64,000 bases of DNA from Adiantum capillus-veneris (lineage: Eukaryota > Streptophyta > Polypodiopsida > Polypodiales > Pteridaceae), in assembly GCA_014529385.2 (NCBI GenBank), contig CM043962.1, positions 38,957,098-39,021,097 on the forward strand, read 5' to 3'. A program made the translations under genes and the position numbers. Positions 31,046 through 42,258 of this stretch are shown in pieces; the stretch's first letter is position 1; each line of letters begins with the position of its first letter. The notes beneath the pieces are model-generated. The model was not told the origin of the DNA, did not search any database, and was given only the letters and a program-made list of their open reading frames with translations.

Positions 31046-32531
31046 TGAAGGCTTAAGTCGGACTCAATCTTAATGGTTCAATGTGATGAGAACCTTGTGA
31101 TATTTACTTACTAGTCACGGCTAAGCAACGAACAGTTCAAGCATTTGAAACAACCATGTACCTGGTGCTGGATTGTGTTGTTGAGGGGTTTCGAACTGAG
31201 AAGAGGCAAGTGATAGCTGATTTTATGAATGTCCCTTGCAAAGAATAAGTACGAAAAGTTAGAAAAGTGATAGCACAATGTTGAAGGTTCTAAGACTAAT
31301 CTCATTATTTGTATGTGTTCTTTACCTCTTATGTTATAGAAAAAAAAGAAAATGTGCTGGTGTCCCTGCACGAGGGAGTTTGCACAGTCCTCCCCAATTT
31401 TTATAATATGAGGGAACGTGCCATTCCCACGGTAGCATGCAATTTTCAGTGTGTTTCTTTTTACTGTGTCCTCAGCGTTCCAGATTAAAATGTGTCACTT
31501 CTTACTCACCGCACGTTGGAATATGTCGTTGTTGCAAATGTAGAGGAGATGTGTCCAAGTTTCTCTTGATCTGTTTGCAGTGAAACACGGTAGAGTTAGG
31601 CCATAAGTAGTTGCACCTGCAGAAACGAGCTGAGTAAGGTAGTTGAAGGTGGACATACACACAAAGCTGCTATGATTGCTACGTCGGGAAGGCGCAGAGG
31701 CTTTACTGTAGATGAAGGTCAATTCGAATACGGCGACAAGGAAAACAGTGACATTGTCAACCTTCTACTACTGGAATGAATAGGGAGGAGCTTGGCCTAC
31801 AGAATCTATGATATTGAAGAATGCTCTCGCTATGTCGATGAGGTAGGCTTTTTTTTCTACGAGCGAGAAGGCCTAGTTATTATCGTGAACACTACTGCCA
31901 TTCCTTCCAGTGAGACCCCTTTATCCTCAACATGCACACCCCCTGCTTGTGCAGAATAACTCTCCCCTCCTAGGCATTGCATAAGGTGGACATGGTCTCA
32001 AAACATCAAATAAGTTATCCAATCAAGATGCATTAGCAAGTTATGAAGATCTATAGGATAATTGGCAACATTGTGAAACAAGTAATCACCAAGCAAACGA
32101 TTAGAGATGATAAGAGGGAATTGCTAGTAGTGTTGTGCGCAATGAGTAGCCCTGGTCTGCTAACGCCATCTGTGTACTCCATGGCCCTCGAGGTCCTCCA
32201 ACTACTCCTACCGACATCATGTAGTAGATCGTATTGCATCAACGCTAGTACCACACCCTGCATCATCGCCACAAACCCTGGAGCAATGAATTTTTGATAG
32301 ATGTATAGTGCAAAGTGGGAGAACAAATTGCACAAGAGCTGATTGGAAAAGCCTTGTGATCGATTGATTGGAAGGCCTTGAATGCAACCACATCGCTTTT
32401 GCGTCCCACGAGAGTACTGCTCTCTGTCGAGTTGCAAGCCCGGACCAAGGAAATACATGAAAAATAGTTTAATTTTGTAAAAATACTTGCTAGTATTGTT
32501 AAATTTTCGGTTCATATTTGTTACCATATAC
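31046..32531. other. Possible Helitron 5' region, no clear gene
   Basis: Mostly non-coding. On the minus strand, 31616-31510 could be a 107-nt exon: acceptor TTTCTGCAG, donor GCG/GTGAGTAAG. It encodes SRETWTHLLYICNNDIFQRA. A second minus-strand frame at 31371-31111 is unassigned. If real, they would be upstream exons of the Helitron gene or of a captured gene. Nothing is recognised between 31740 and 32531. Confidence 0.35.
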
Positions 32532-32745
32532 ATGTGGTAGTGATGTGTGTGAACACACTAGGACCGCCGGGGCATTTTTTCCCTCTTTAGGAGGTTTTTC
32601 CCCCCGTGCATTGTATATACGCCCATCACTCTAGGGCTATCCATCTTTCCGTTGCACACTAAGTAATACACTCTCTATTGTGTGCCTTGAGCTTCCTTCG
32701 TCTTCTCCAAGCTGTGTGTGTTTCTATGCAACCCTAATTCCAACA
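32532..32745 (+). repeat. Copia E 5' LTR (left end approximate)
   Basis: The right end is fixed by CCAACA before the primer site and by the match to 36593-36695. The left end is placed at TGTGGTAGTGATG; TGTGTGTGAAC slightly further right is an alternative. TATATA at about 32614 is a possible TATA box. Confidence 0.6.
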
Positions 32746-33106
32746 ATAAGTATCAGAGCAGGTCACGTCCTCCCGGGCTTAGTCACCAGCTGCTCCAGCA
32801 CACGCCTGCTCACTTTCTCCGATTTTAGTGAGCTTTGGCGAGCGTTCGCAGTTCGACAAATATTGTGGGTAAGCTCGTAGAGCTTGGTCTACTCAGAATT
32901 TGATTTGAGCTCATTTCGGTCTCCGTTTCCACTACAAGCAGTACTGCACAGGCTATTTCATCATTTTGTGTAGAATTTCTGTCAGTGCCGTTTTCTGCAT
33001 AACAGGTGCCTTATAGTCTTCTAAGGTTTGTGCTATATAGCACAGGTTGTTCCCGCTCCGTTTCTCCTATTTTAGGGCAGTTTTCACATCAGGTGCAGCA
33101 TTTACT

Positions 33107-34160
33107 ATGGCTGACAACAACAACACAGATGTGTTCAAGATGTTTGCTGTTGAGGACAGGTTGGATGGGGACAACTACCCTATGTGGGCTTATATGATGC
33201 AACATGTTCTTGTGTCAAAGGGTGTCTGGAACATTGTGCAGGGCATTGATGTACGTCCTGGTTGTGAGGATGTAGGCGATGTTGAGGATGTTGCAGGTCT
33301 TTCTGCAAGGATTGCAGCTGTTAGAGTTGTTTTGCCTACGGCGGAACAAGCTCATTGGGATGTTAAGGATGCGCAGGCTTATGCATTGATTGTGTTGTCT
33401 GTGAAGCGCACCATTGTTCCTCACATCCGTTCAACAAAATCTGCAAAACATGCTTGGGATATTCTAGCAGGTCTTTATGCAAGCCGCAATGAGGCTAAAA
33501 TTGCTTTGTTGCGTAAAGAGCTGGAGTCAAAGATTATGCATGAGGAAGATGATATGGACACTTTCCTTGCTAGTGTCAAGGATATCAATGAGTAGCTTAT
33601 TTCTGCAGGTGAAGTCATTTCAGACAGTTCCCTTGTGCAGACTGTTCTTGATGCCTTACCAGATTCCTACCAAAATTTTGCTAGTACTTAGAGACTTATG
33701 ACCCAAGGAAATCCTGAAGTTGTCAAGCCTTGATGCATTATGCACATTGCTGTTGCAAGAGTCACTTTCTAGAAAAAACAGGACTAGGAAGCGTGCAGTT
33801 GAACAGGCTTTTATTGCTTCTCAAAGAAAGGGTGGTAATAGCAATGCAGCCACTTCTTATGGTTCTGCTGCGAGTGGCAAAATTTTTGTTCCTAATGCTT
33901 CTGCTGGCAACACTTCGTCTGGCAATTCTGGTGATAAGGGCAAAAAGAAGATGCGTTGCCATTATTGTAAAGCTAATGATCACATGATCAAGTCGTTTCC
34001 TAAGTTGAAGGCCAAAGAGGCTATGAAGAAAGAGGGTGGTTCCACTGCAAATGCTGGTTCCACTACAAATGCAGCCATTGTTGAGTCTTCTGTGAAAGGA
34101 GACTATAATGCTGATGTTGATGCAAAATGGGATTTTAGCGTAGAGTGCACTTACAATCCT
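33107..34160 (+). pseudogene. gag: Copia E gag
   Basis: ATG 33107 opens MADNNNTDVFKMFAV and LDGDNYPMWAYMMQHVL, the standard plant copia Gag start. In-frame TAG codons lie at about 33593 and 33690 and a TGA at about 33731; reading then moves to the frame at 33720 (SSLDALCTLLLQE). The zinc knuckle reads CHYCKANDHMIKSF, so the fourth ligand Cys is Phe, and nucleic-acid binding would be impaired. Confidence 0.85.
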
Positions 34161-35537
34161 GCTGTCCATGATGCATGCTTGTCAGTTGTTGTAGATTCAC
34201 ATGTGTGGTATTTCGACAGTTGTGCTACAAAGCACATTATCTCACATCGTGAATTGTTTACCTCTCTGGAGTATGTCCCTCATGGGAATTCAGTCACTTG
34301 TGCCAACAACGCCTCTTATCCAGTTCAGGGAGTTGGAAAGATTGTGCTCACTGCTGCTAATGGCAGTTCCTTCACACTTGTTGATGCACTTTATGTACCT
34401 GGGATCAAGAAGAATCTCTTGTCTGTATCCGCATTTGCTAGACTTGGACTTGTAGTCAAATTTGTGGATGACAGATGTACAGTTCATGATCTCAGTTTTG
34501 GTGATGAAATTGTTGTATCTGGCCTTTTGTGCTGTGGGTTGTATAAGCTCACTTTGTATGACAAGTGTGGACAAAATTTTGTAAATTTTGTTGCAAATTC
34601 AAGGGCTATTTCAGATGCAAAACTTTGGCATGCATGTTTTGGTCATCTGAATTTTGCCAGTTTGCTACGTTTGCAGAAATCTGATATGGTTGCTTCTTTG
34701 CCGCCTCTTGAAGCAGCTGTCAAACATGTTTGTGAAGGCTGTATTTTGGGTAAGATGCAGCGTTCTAAGTTTCCAAAGGATGGTTCAGTCCGGGCCACAT
34801 GCAGGTTGCAGCTTGTGCATAGTGATGTTTGTGGGCCCATGCAAACTCCGTCCTTTGGCAATTACCTGTACTTCGTGACTTTCATTGATGATTACTTCAG
34901 GCATGCATGGGAATTTCCGCTTAAAGAGAAGTCCGAAGTTTTTATGTGCTTCAAACGATTTTTAGCTATGGCTGAAAATGTCTCGAAATGTACTATGGGC
35001 ACCCTCTGTTCCGATCGAGGGGGGGAGTATATGTCTCATGAATTTAATGCACTTCTGGCTAGTCGTGGGATAAAACACCAATGTACAGTGCCTTATACAC
35101 CTCAGCAAAATTGTGTTGCTGAGAGGAAAAACAGGTCACTGACGGAAATGGCACGATGTATGGTCAAAAGTCAAGCTTTACCGCATTCTTTTTGGCTTGA
35201 GGCCATCATGTGTGCCACTTATGTACTTAACAGGTGTCCTATGAAAGCTTTGCAGTCTATCACTCCATACAAAGCATGGCATGATAGAAAGCCTTCTATT
35301 GAGCACATGCGTGTTTTTGGCTGTTTGGCATATGCTTTGGTGCCACAAGTGCAGCGCAGAAAATTGGATGATAAGGCTGTCAAATGTATTTTTGTTGGTT
35401 ATAGTGCTGAAAGTAAAGGTTACAGGTTGTATCATCCGCAAACAAAACGTATTCTGGTTTCTCGGGATGTAGTGTTTGTGGAAGATTCTGTTCAGCCCTT
35501 GCTGTCATGTACTAGAGACAGTAATGTAAGCTCATAG
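34160..35537 (+). CDS. Copia E protease and integrase (open, catalytic residues partly changed)
   Basis: Part of a 605-codon frame (33720-35537). Protease: WYFDSCATKHIISH, with Cys replacing Gly of the D-S-G triplet. Integrase: zinc region LWHACFGHLNFASLL and CEGCILGK. Catalytic Asp in LVHSDVCGP, Asp in LCSDRGGEYMS and Glu in QQNCVAERKNRSL, so the triad is present though QNG is QNC. C-terminal features include RVFGCLAYALVP and CIFVGYSAESKGYRLY. A TAG at 35535 separates it from RT. Confidence 0.85.
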
Positions 35538-35716
35538 GACATTTATGACACTTTGTTGCCTCTTTTCAGTGGTGGAAATACGAATGTAAGTTCCAATGAG
35601 GCAAATGTACAGCCTATGGGGGTTTCTGAAAATGTTTTAGATCAGCCTATTTACTGATGCAGATGTACATGATGTACTTTAATGAGGAAAGGGCGGAAAA
35701 TGAGTAGGCTAGAGGT

Positions 35717-36592
35717 ATGCCAGAATGGTTGGTGCACACTTTGCGTGACAGTAAATTGGATGCACCTTTGTCTAGTCATACTCGTTCAGGCTCTCGCCAT
35801 GCATCTTATGCATCAGATCGTTATGCTTTGGCTGTGTCTAGTTTACATGATGTTGAGGAGCCTCTGTCTTTTGATGAAGCACACAATTCAAAAAATTGGA
35901 TGGCTACCATGCAATCAGAATATGATGCACTTATAGAAAATGACACATGGACTTTATGTGATTTGCCTCATGGCAAAAAGGCCATTGGTACAAAGTGGGT
36001 TTACAAGTTGAAACGCAAGCCGGATGGTGAGATCGATCGCCATAAGGCTCGACTTGTTGCAAAGGGTTATGCACAGCAAAAAGGCATAGATTATGAAGAG
36101 ACTTTTTCTCCCACTTTTCGTATGACTACTGTGCGTTTTCTATGTGCATTGGTAGCTCATTTTGGTTGGATGTACATCAATCAGACATTGTTACTGCTTT
36201 CTTGAATGGTGACATATTTGAGGAAGTTTATGTAACGCAGCCTCGCGGTTTTGTCATAAAAGGACAAGAGGACAAAGTTTGCAGATGTAAGAAGGCTTTG
36301 TATGGGTTGAAGCAATCTCCTCGTGCTTGGTATGAGAAAGCTGACACTCATTTGGTTAAACGAGGCTTTCGTAACAGTCCAATAGAAAGCACATTGTATG
36401 TAAAGCGTGAGGGTGATGTTCTTCTCATTGTGGTTCTTTATGTTGATGATTTGCTGATCACTGGACCAAATGAGAGACATATTGCTGAATATAAGGCTGA
36501 TTTGAATGCTACTTTCAAGATGAAAGATTTGGGGCTGTTGCATCATTACTTGGGTATACAGTTTAAGCAGTGTGATGGTGGTATTGCTATCA
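35717..36592 (+). pseudogene. Copia E reverse transcriptase, truncated
   Basis: RT begins with WMATMQSEYDALIENDTW and KWVYKLKRKPDGEIDRHKARL. It runs to VRFLCALVAHFGW, then a frameshift near 36165 leads to VTAFLNGDIFEEVYV, ALYGLKQSPRAWY and LYVDDLLITGP (catalytic Asp pair about 36440). It stops at LGIQFKQCDGGIAINLS where the deletion junction joins LTR sequence. The connection and RNase H domains are missing. Confidence 0.9.
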
Positions 36593-36818
36593 ATCTTTCC
36601 ATTGCACACTAAGTAATACACTCTCTATTGTGTGCCTTGAGCTTCCTTCGTCTTCTCCAAGCTGTGTGTGTTTCTCTGCAACCCTAATTCCAACAAGATT
36701 TGTCTTGGAGGGATTTTTGTATATTTGTGAAAATGAATTTTCCCAAACACTGGTGTAGATGAGTTGTGTCATGAGGTGCTTGTGTGTGTGTGTGTGTGTG
36801 TCTCACAAGAATTTTTTT

Positions 36819-37302
36819 GGACCAAGAAGTCGCATAGAAGGGCCGGCTTAAGGATGAGGCATTTAACAAGTTCAAATTTCTACTTGCAGGGGGTCAAACC
36901 AGGTCTGGGCTATATATATAAATCATTTAATCAAGCAAAGGTCGGTGGAAATCCATAGCTCTCTTATTCTATGGTCAGTGGTCTTCCTCCTGCTCTCTGT
37001 GTTGTTTCTAAGAAGCTACCACTTGCAAACATGGGCGCGTCAGTCAATGGCGGCTTTGTTGGACCAAGAAGTCACATAGAAGGGCCGGCTTAAGCATGAG
37101 GCATTTAACAAGTTCAAATTTCTACTTGCAAGGGGTCAAACCAGGTCTAGGCCGTATATATAAATTATTTAATCAAGCAAAGGTCGGTGGAAAGCCGTAG
37201 CTCTCTTCTTCTGTGATCATTGGTCTTCCTCCTGCTCTCTATGTTGTTTCTAAGAAGCTACCACTTGCAAACATGGGCACATCAGTCAATGGTGGCTCCT
37301 CT
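36819..37302. repeat. 242-bp tandem duplication
   Basis: The unit GGACCAAGAAGTCGCATAG at 36819 is repeated from 37061 with a small number of substitutions. A further fragment of its 3' half (TCTTCCTCCTGCTCTCTG) recurs at about 37418 after the GA tract. It contains ATATATAAA-like sequence and no ORF. Confidence 0.9.
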
Positions 37303-37336
37303 TTCCCCCCACACCGAAGGCTGCAAGTTGGGAGAC

Positions 37337-37401
<65 letters not shown>
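37337..37401. repeat. (GA)n microsatellite
   Basis: About 60 bp of GA with one interruption, between a copy of the 242-bp repeat and its partial third copy. Confidence 0.95.
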
Positions 37402-37402
<1 letters not shown>

Positions 37403-37403
<1 letters not shown>

Positions 37404-38308
37404 CGTGATGGTCACTTGTCTTCCTCCTGCTCTCTGAGTTGGCGTGAGTTGGGAGAGGAGAATGCAATAGGCGAATTCTGTTGGGCACAACAGTGGGCGT
37501 TGGCGGTGCAGTTCAACAAGAGGTAGCGCAGGGAAGCATGATGCAATAGGCGTGTTATTTGTACGCTTTTCTGCGGTGAAGACAGGCGTTTGACGGCGCT
37601 GTTTTTTTAGAGATTGCGGGGCTTTTGACGGCACTGTTTTTTTTTAGAGCTTTAAAGCGAGACGCGCATGCGTTTTTAGCTTTTGAGCGAGATGCGCTGG
37701 AGCCACGTGGGCTGTTGAGGGGCCAAGGACTGGAAAATGGACACTATGATGACGAAGTAAAAAGAGGCCAGTCTAAAAGAAAGAAAAAATGAGCTGTAGA
37801 AAGAGTGCAATTGAGTAGTAGAACCAGGGCACGAGGAGCCGAGGACCTTTTCTTTTTTCTATGCAAGAAAATGCAGTTATAAGCAGCCTTTGAAGAGGGA
37901 TTCATTGGTCATGAGAACTGGGGTAACACTGTTCTCATCTACTCATGTTCCAGCACTCATTTCCTGTTTTACAATTCCTCTTTGAGTTTTAGCAAAAGGA
38001 TCTTGTGAGATTCCATGGATTAAAATAGGAGTAGAGCCAGTAGGTGACAATATTGTGGAATATGGGCCATGTGTAAAGGCCACCAGACAGCCGGTTCCCT
38101 TTCTTCGTCTATCGCCAGGGTCTTGGCATGTATCTCTGTTGGAATATAAGCAGCACCCTAGCATGCTAGAGGCAGGTTGAGTTTAGTCTAGTCTTTCTGT
38201 CTCAACTCCTCAGCCCCTCATGGCCTGTACCACATTGGTGGAGTTGACGGGCACCAAGAATCATTTTCTTGGTCTCTGCTCACCTCTTTCTTCGTGGATC
38301 TCCTCAGG
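37403..38308. other. Gene-free stretch before a gypsy gag
   Basis: A short repeated phrase (TTTTTTAGAG, GACGGC, GAGCGAGA) lies at about 37590-37690. The region 38150-38308 may be the leader of the gypsy 0 element. No primer site was recognised. Confidence 0.5.
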
Positions 38309-38638
38309 ATGAGCCACCCTTCATCTCCACAAAACATCCCTAGCTCTCCCCACTATGAGGATGCTTCCATGCATCCAGAATTTTCCAGCCACAATTCGGT
38401 GATGGAACAGATGTTCCAGGCAGTCTCCAGCATGTTGATGCAGGTCAATCAGACAAATCAAACGATGCTCAGTTATTTAGAATCTGCAACGTCGCAAGCA
38501 CAACGCCCTGACCCTAACGTCAAACTGAAACCTATTTCCGGATTACCCACTGAGGATGCCTTGACTTGGCTAGATCATTTCGACAACATCACGAGTTATC
38601 AACATTGGTCTGATGATCGAAAATCCATGGAAGCCCAA
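38309..38638 (+). pseudogene. gag: Gypsy 0 gag fragment
   Basis: ATG 38309 opens MSHPSSPQNIPSSPHY. Further on, LKPISGLPTEDALTWLDHFDN and QHWSDDRKSMEAQ match the N-terminal part of Ty3/gypsy Gag (the retrotrans_gag region). The frame is cut at 38638 by the TGTCACAAA start of a gypsy 1 LTR. The rest of this gag is not seen in the window. Confidence 0.75.
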
Positions 38639-39163
38639 TGTCACAAACTGCTGACGTGTCAAAGCCCTAAAGAAGGGATCCAACTTGCAAATGCCAGTCA
38701 AGGGGCCTAAACCCTAAGAAAAACAAGTAATAGAAGAAGAAGTCCTACTAACTTATGGGGACCCCGTCCGATGGGGACCCAAGTGACATAAAGGAAATAA
38801 AGCAATACTCACACACATACAAGAACTTGCGCAGCAGGCTGATGACATGGCAAATTATTGAAAATCACGCTGGCTGATGACGTGGCAAAACTGTACGGAT
38901 TTTTGTTTTTCACGCTGGCGGTGCTGACGTGGCAGGACTGTATGGCTTTGAGTAAATTGCGTTGGCAGCTTTTTGGCTTTGCTTTTGGACCAGAAGCTTT
39001 TGATTTTTGAAGGCTTTTAACTATAGTTGCTTTTTAGGCCAAGGGCCTTTAAATATGAGATTAGGGCTCATTCTCTAGCATGCTTCCTAGAGAAGGTGCA
39101 GAGTCTAGAGTACCGACTTGTACTGAGTTTATGCAATATAAAGAAATACCGAAAGGGGTGCCA
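38639..39163 (+). repeat. Gypsy 1 5' LTR
   Basis: 525 bp from TGTCACAAACTGC to GGGGTGCCA, followed after AG by the tRNA-Met primer site. The first about 310 bp align with 62523-62842, with many scattered differences. Confidence 0.8.
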
Positions 39164-40118
39164 AGTGGTATCAGAGCAGCAGGCGTGTGCTTTTTTTAAA
39201 GCATACCGGTCCCACAAAAGAGTAGACAGAGCAAACCAGAGACTTCTAGAATTTATTCGAGGTATCTTCGCCCTCCAACCCGGACTTATTAGCCACTCCC
39301 ACCCTTACTTCATCGTGCATCGAGCGCGCTCCCGTCTTCACAGCTCATGTCTTACAGGGCATAAGCCATTAAGATCACTTACAAGAGAAGGATCCAAGAT
39401 TTATTTCGAGCTGCTATTTTTCTCAGAGACAGTACCATGCAATTGTCTATAGCTACCAAGCCGCACACTTCCAAGGACTTGGCAAGATTTCAAGAAATTT
39501 TTTTGCCCGAAGTTATATAGTTTCTGACATCTTCTTCTGAGTGCAACTTCAGGCAGAGTGGGGTATCCTAAAATGCTTGCCTCATGGAAACCCTAGCAGA
39601 TTATAACTTGAAGTTTCTCGACATCTCCGAGTAGATGTCTCTTCACGATTAGATGACCTTGTGGGTCCAGTGCGATTGCTATCTTGGGACTACCATCTCC
39701 ACCAAAGAAACATTGTTTGTCCAAGAGCTGATGGACCATGCTGTGCTCGGCTACGACCCTATGGAATGAACCTAACCCTAATCTTTGGTGCAGGTTTCAG
39801 GATGGAAAGTCCGTCGACTTTTTGAGCTCGACTGATGTCGAGATTGATTTTTAAGTGTGAAATCTGTTTGAGAACTTGTTTGGTGATCCTGTTTGGAATG
39901 GATGGTATCTGTTTTGAACCTCTCTTGGTGCCGATTTGAATTGTTTGACTCTGGTTTTAATACTGGTTTCAATGATTGGTGATTTTACTCTCGAGTAGAG
40001 TAGTGAGAAATGATGATTGAAAAGTGTTGTTTTTTACTCTCGGCCTAAACCTGGATGGTTATGCAAGAGGAGTATTAAGAAGTCTAAGCAGTAGTTACTC
40101 TCAGCACCTCCAAACTAC
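39164..40118 (+). other. Gypsy 1 internal leader
   Basis: Starts with the primer site TGGTATCAGAGCAG. The open frames are short and match no Gag. The interval is cut at 40118 by gypsy 2; the neighbouring bases ACTAC (left) and ACGAT (right, 61988) are not a clean target duplication. Confidence 0.6.
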
Positions 40119-40651
40119 TGTGCGCATTTGTCGCACGTGTCAATGCAAGGGACTTGCCGATACACTGTGTGCAAGCCACAAATGGTTGTAAGCACACAAC
40201 CAGACTAATCTAGCAAGCTCAAGAGAGCAAGGGTGGGTCACCGCCCTACGCTTGCCTTTGTGGATAATTCCTCGCCACAAAGAAGAGGGAGCTACCGCCG
40301 TGTCGTGCTCAACCGCCTCGCCGTCGTCGTGCCTTCATCTTGCAATGCTCGATCTCTCTCTCTCTCTCTCTCTCTCTCATGCATACACACACACACACAA
40401 GGAGATGAAGAAGAAGATGGAGATGGAGCAAGACCACTCTTCAAATACACAAATGAGAGAATGAGTGATTTTCAGGTTTAGGTGACTTTTATATGAGGTC
40501 GCCCATTCACACTTGGCGCCCATGCTTAGCCAACTAACCCTTGAATGTTCCAATTAGAGTGCACCTCTCATTGACGATCACCCTTACCCTTTTCCTATTG
40601 GACCGACAATCCTGGCCCATGACTACTAGAAGTGGGCGTTTGTGGTTAACA
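40119..40651 (-). repeat. Gypsy 2 3' LTR
   Basis: 533 bp, with a CT-then-CA compound microsatellite at about 40350-40400. It aligns along its whole length with 61461-61987 with numerous substitutions and small indels, so the insertion is old. Confidence 0.9.
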
Positions 40652-41772
40652 TGCCCCCCTTCTTGATGTAGATCCCGCCCTCGGAATATAATAGCACAGC
40701 ATCGGGATCCACGATAGGAGTACCTGTGTCAGAAGAAAAGCAACATTTTGAAAGCTCAAAGACAGCATGTGCAGGCGTGCAATAAGTGAGATGCATACAT
40801 GATATTCTAGGAAATGCAAAAAAAATCATGAATTGTAACATTGCCAACTAGAACAAGCGTAGTACTTAAATGAAATGCAATTGAATTAAGGTCTATCGGT
40901 TGAATCTAAGAGAAGTACACAAGATCTAGGGCTAAAGTAAGTACTAGATTGTCTAAGGTTAATTAAAAAATGTTGACTAAAGAGTAGTTAACCCTAGGAA
41001 TGCTTGTTGGGGTCTAAAGACTAGTGATCTTGCCACTTATACCACTTAAGTGTGATCAACATAAAACAAGGAATTTTGTGCTATTTGCTTTCTCTTTTCT
41101 CTTTTTTTTTTTTTGTCTTTATGGTCTTTATTTTTGTTGGTGTCATAGTTGCTACAAGTTGCCGGGAGACTCAAGGTCTCAAATATCAGCAGAGCTGGCA
41201 AACTCGAGGTCTCAAATACCAGCTTGAGCATAAACTAGCCGGGAGACTCGAGGTCTCAAATACCAGCGTAACACATAGACTTCCACAACACAAGTCACAT
41301 TTAGGTGGAATAAGCTAGAGAGAACTATATCCTCATTGCTTAAAACATTACTAAAGTTACTACAATTAATAGACTATTTAGGAATTAGAGTCAGCAATTA
41401 AGTGGCCTAGTTTAGCCTAAAACTGATACCTACTTAAAGCCAACTAATAGACCAAACTCAAAGAAAAGAACAAGGTACTAGAAGTTTTGAAAAAATTATA
41501 GCATCTAAATTGGCAATGTCACAACTTCATAATTTTATGCATTGTTAGAAACTTAAATGACAAGATGCAAACATGTAACTGTGGAAGCATAGATAAAAGG
41601 AAGTAGTACACTTGATATAATGGAGAACATCCATTGTAACATGTAAACATCCATTGTCATTGTCCTTTGAAGGCATCCTTATGTAGTCACAAATTGCATA
41701 ATTGTCACCACCAAACATCCACCTTCCAGAGGCACATCAGTGGGAAAAGGTACCAACCCTTATTGAACATAA
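40652..41772. other. Gypsy 2 3' untranslated region with minisatellite
   Basis: Polypurine tract at 40652-40665. At about 41165-41265 there are three diverged copies of a 27-38 bp unit containing ACTCGAGGTCTCAAATA(C)CAGC, separated by GGGAGACTC or TGGCAA. No gene seen. Confidence 0.6.
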
Positions 41773-42258
41773 TTAAAAAACATAAGGAACCCTAACCTTA
41801 TTATTTGCACTCTCCCTAGAGAGACAAGGGAATAGGATATTGTAGAGATTGGGGGGAAACCCTAAGGCTAAACCCCTATCCTCATCGTCGAGAAAAACAA
41901 AGTCATCATCTGTGAGACCATATGTGCCATCCGTGTAATCATGTAAATCTTCTTCATCATTAGAGGCACCCATGTTTACTAAGAAGGTCACTAGATGTCT
42001 ATAGTCATTTTGGTCAAAAGGGTAGACTTGTGCAATGGGAGAAACGCTCTCTACTAAGTATAGATCAGTTGTGGTCAAGAGACGTATTAGCCATTCTAAC
42101 TCCTCGAAATTTCTCTCACATGCTAGCGTACTTACCAAATCCCATTCACATGCAAGCACCGGGAAGACCATGTGAAACACTTGTGAAAAGTAACGAGGGT
42201 ACCTCTCACCCAAAGCAAGAATGGATGACTCTAGCATACTAGCCATATCTGTACACAC
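41773..42258 (-). CDS. Gypsy 2 extra 3' open frame, unknown function
   Basis: 161 codons, open, starting MCTDMASMLESSILALGERY. It is acidic in its second half (GASNDEEDLHDYTDGTYG, VFLDDEDRGLALGF). It lies between the post-integrase region and the 3' LTR, the place where Athila- and Tat-like elements often carry an additional frame. I see no signal peptide or clear transmembrane segment that would support an envelope-like role, and no family match. It may be captured or simply a surviving part of a longer frame. Confidence 0.45.
   Translation of the reverse strand: MCTDMASMLESSILALGERYPRYFSQVFHMVFPVLACEWDLVSTLACERNFEELEWLIRLLTTTDLYLVESVSPIAQVYPFDQNDYRHLVTFLVNMGASNDEEDLHDYTDGTYGLTDDDFVFLDDEDRGLALGFPPNLYNILFPCLSRESANNKVRVPYVF

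Larger units (their letters stand above)
32532..36695 (+). mobile_element. Copia E: Ty1/copia element with a 3' internal deletion
   Basis: A 5' LTR ends CCAACA at 32745 and is followed by ATAAGTATCAGAGC, a primer site for initiator tRNA-Met with one or two changes. Gag, protease, integrase and RT follow on the plus strand. Right after the YVDD region the sequence switches at ATCTTTCC (36593-36600) straight into the last 103 bp of the LTR (36593-36695, matching 32643-32745). So the RNase H part, polypurine tract and first part of the 3' LTR were deleted between 8-bp microhomologies. No target duplication is visible. Confidence 0.9.

Noticed and set aside
41165-41265. CRISPR-like array of GAGGTCTCAAATA repeats
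   Set aside because: Only three imperfect units with irregular short spacers in a eukaryotic retroelement UTR; a minisatellite.
41773-42258. Envelope-like protein in gypsy 2
   Set aside because: The frame lacks a visible signal peptide and transmembrane segment, so position alone is not enough.
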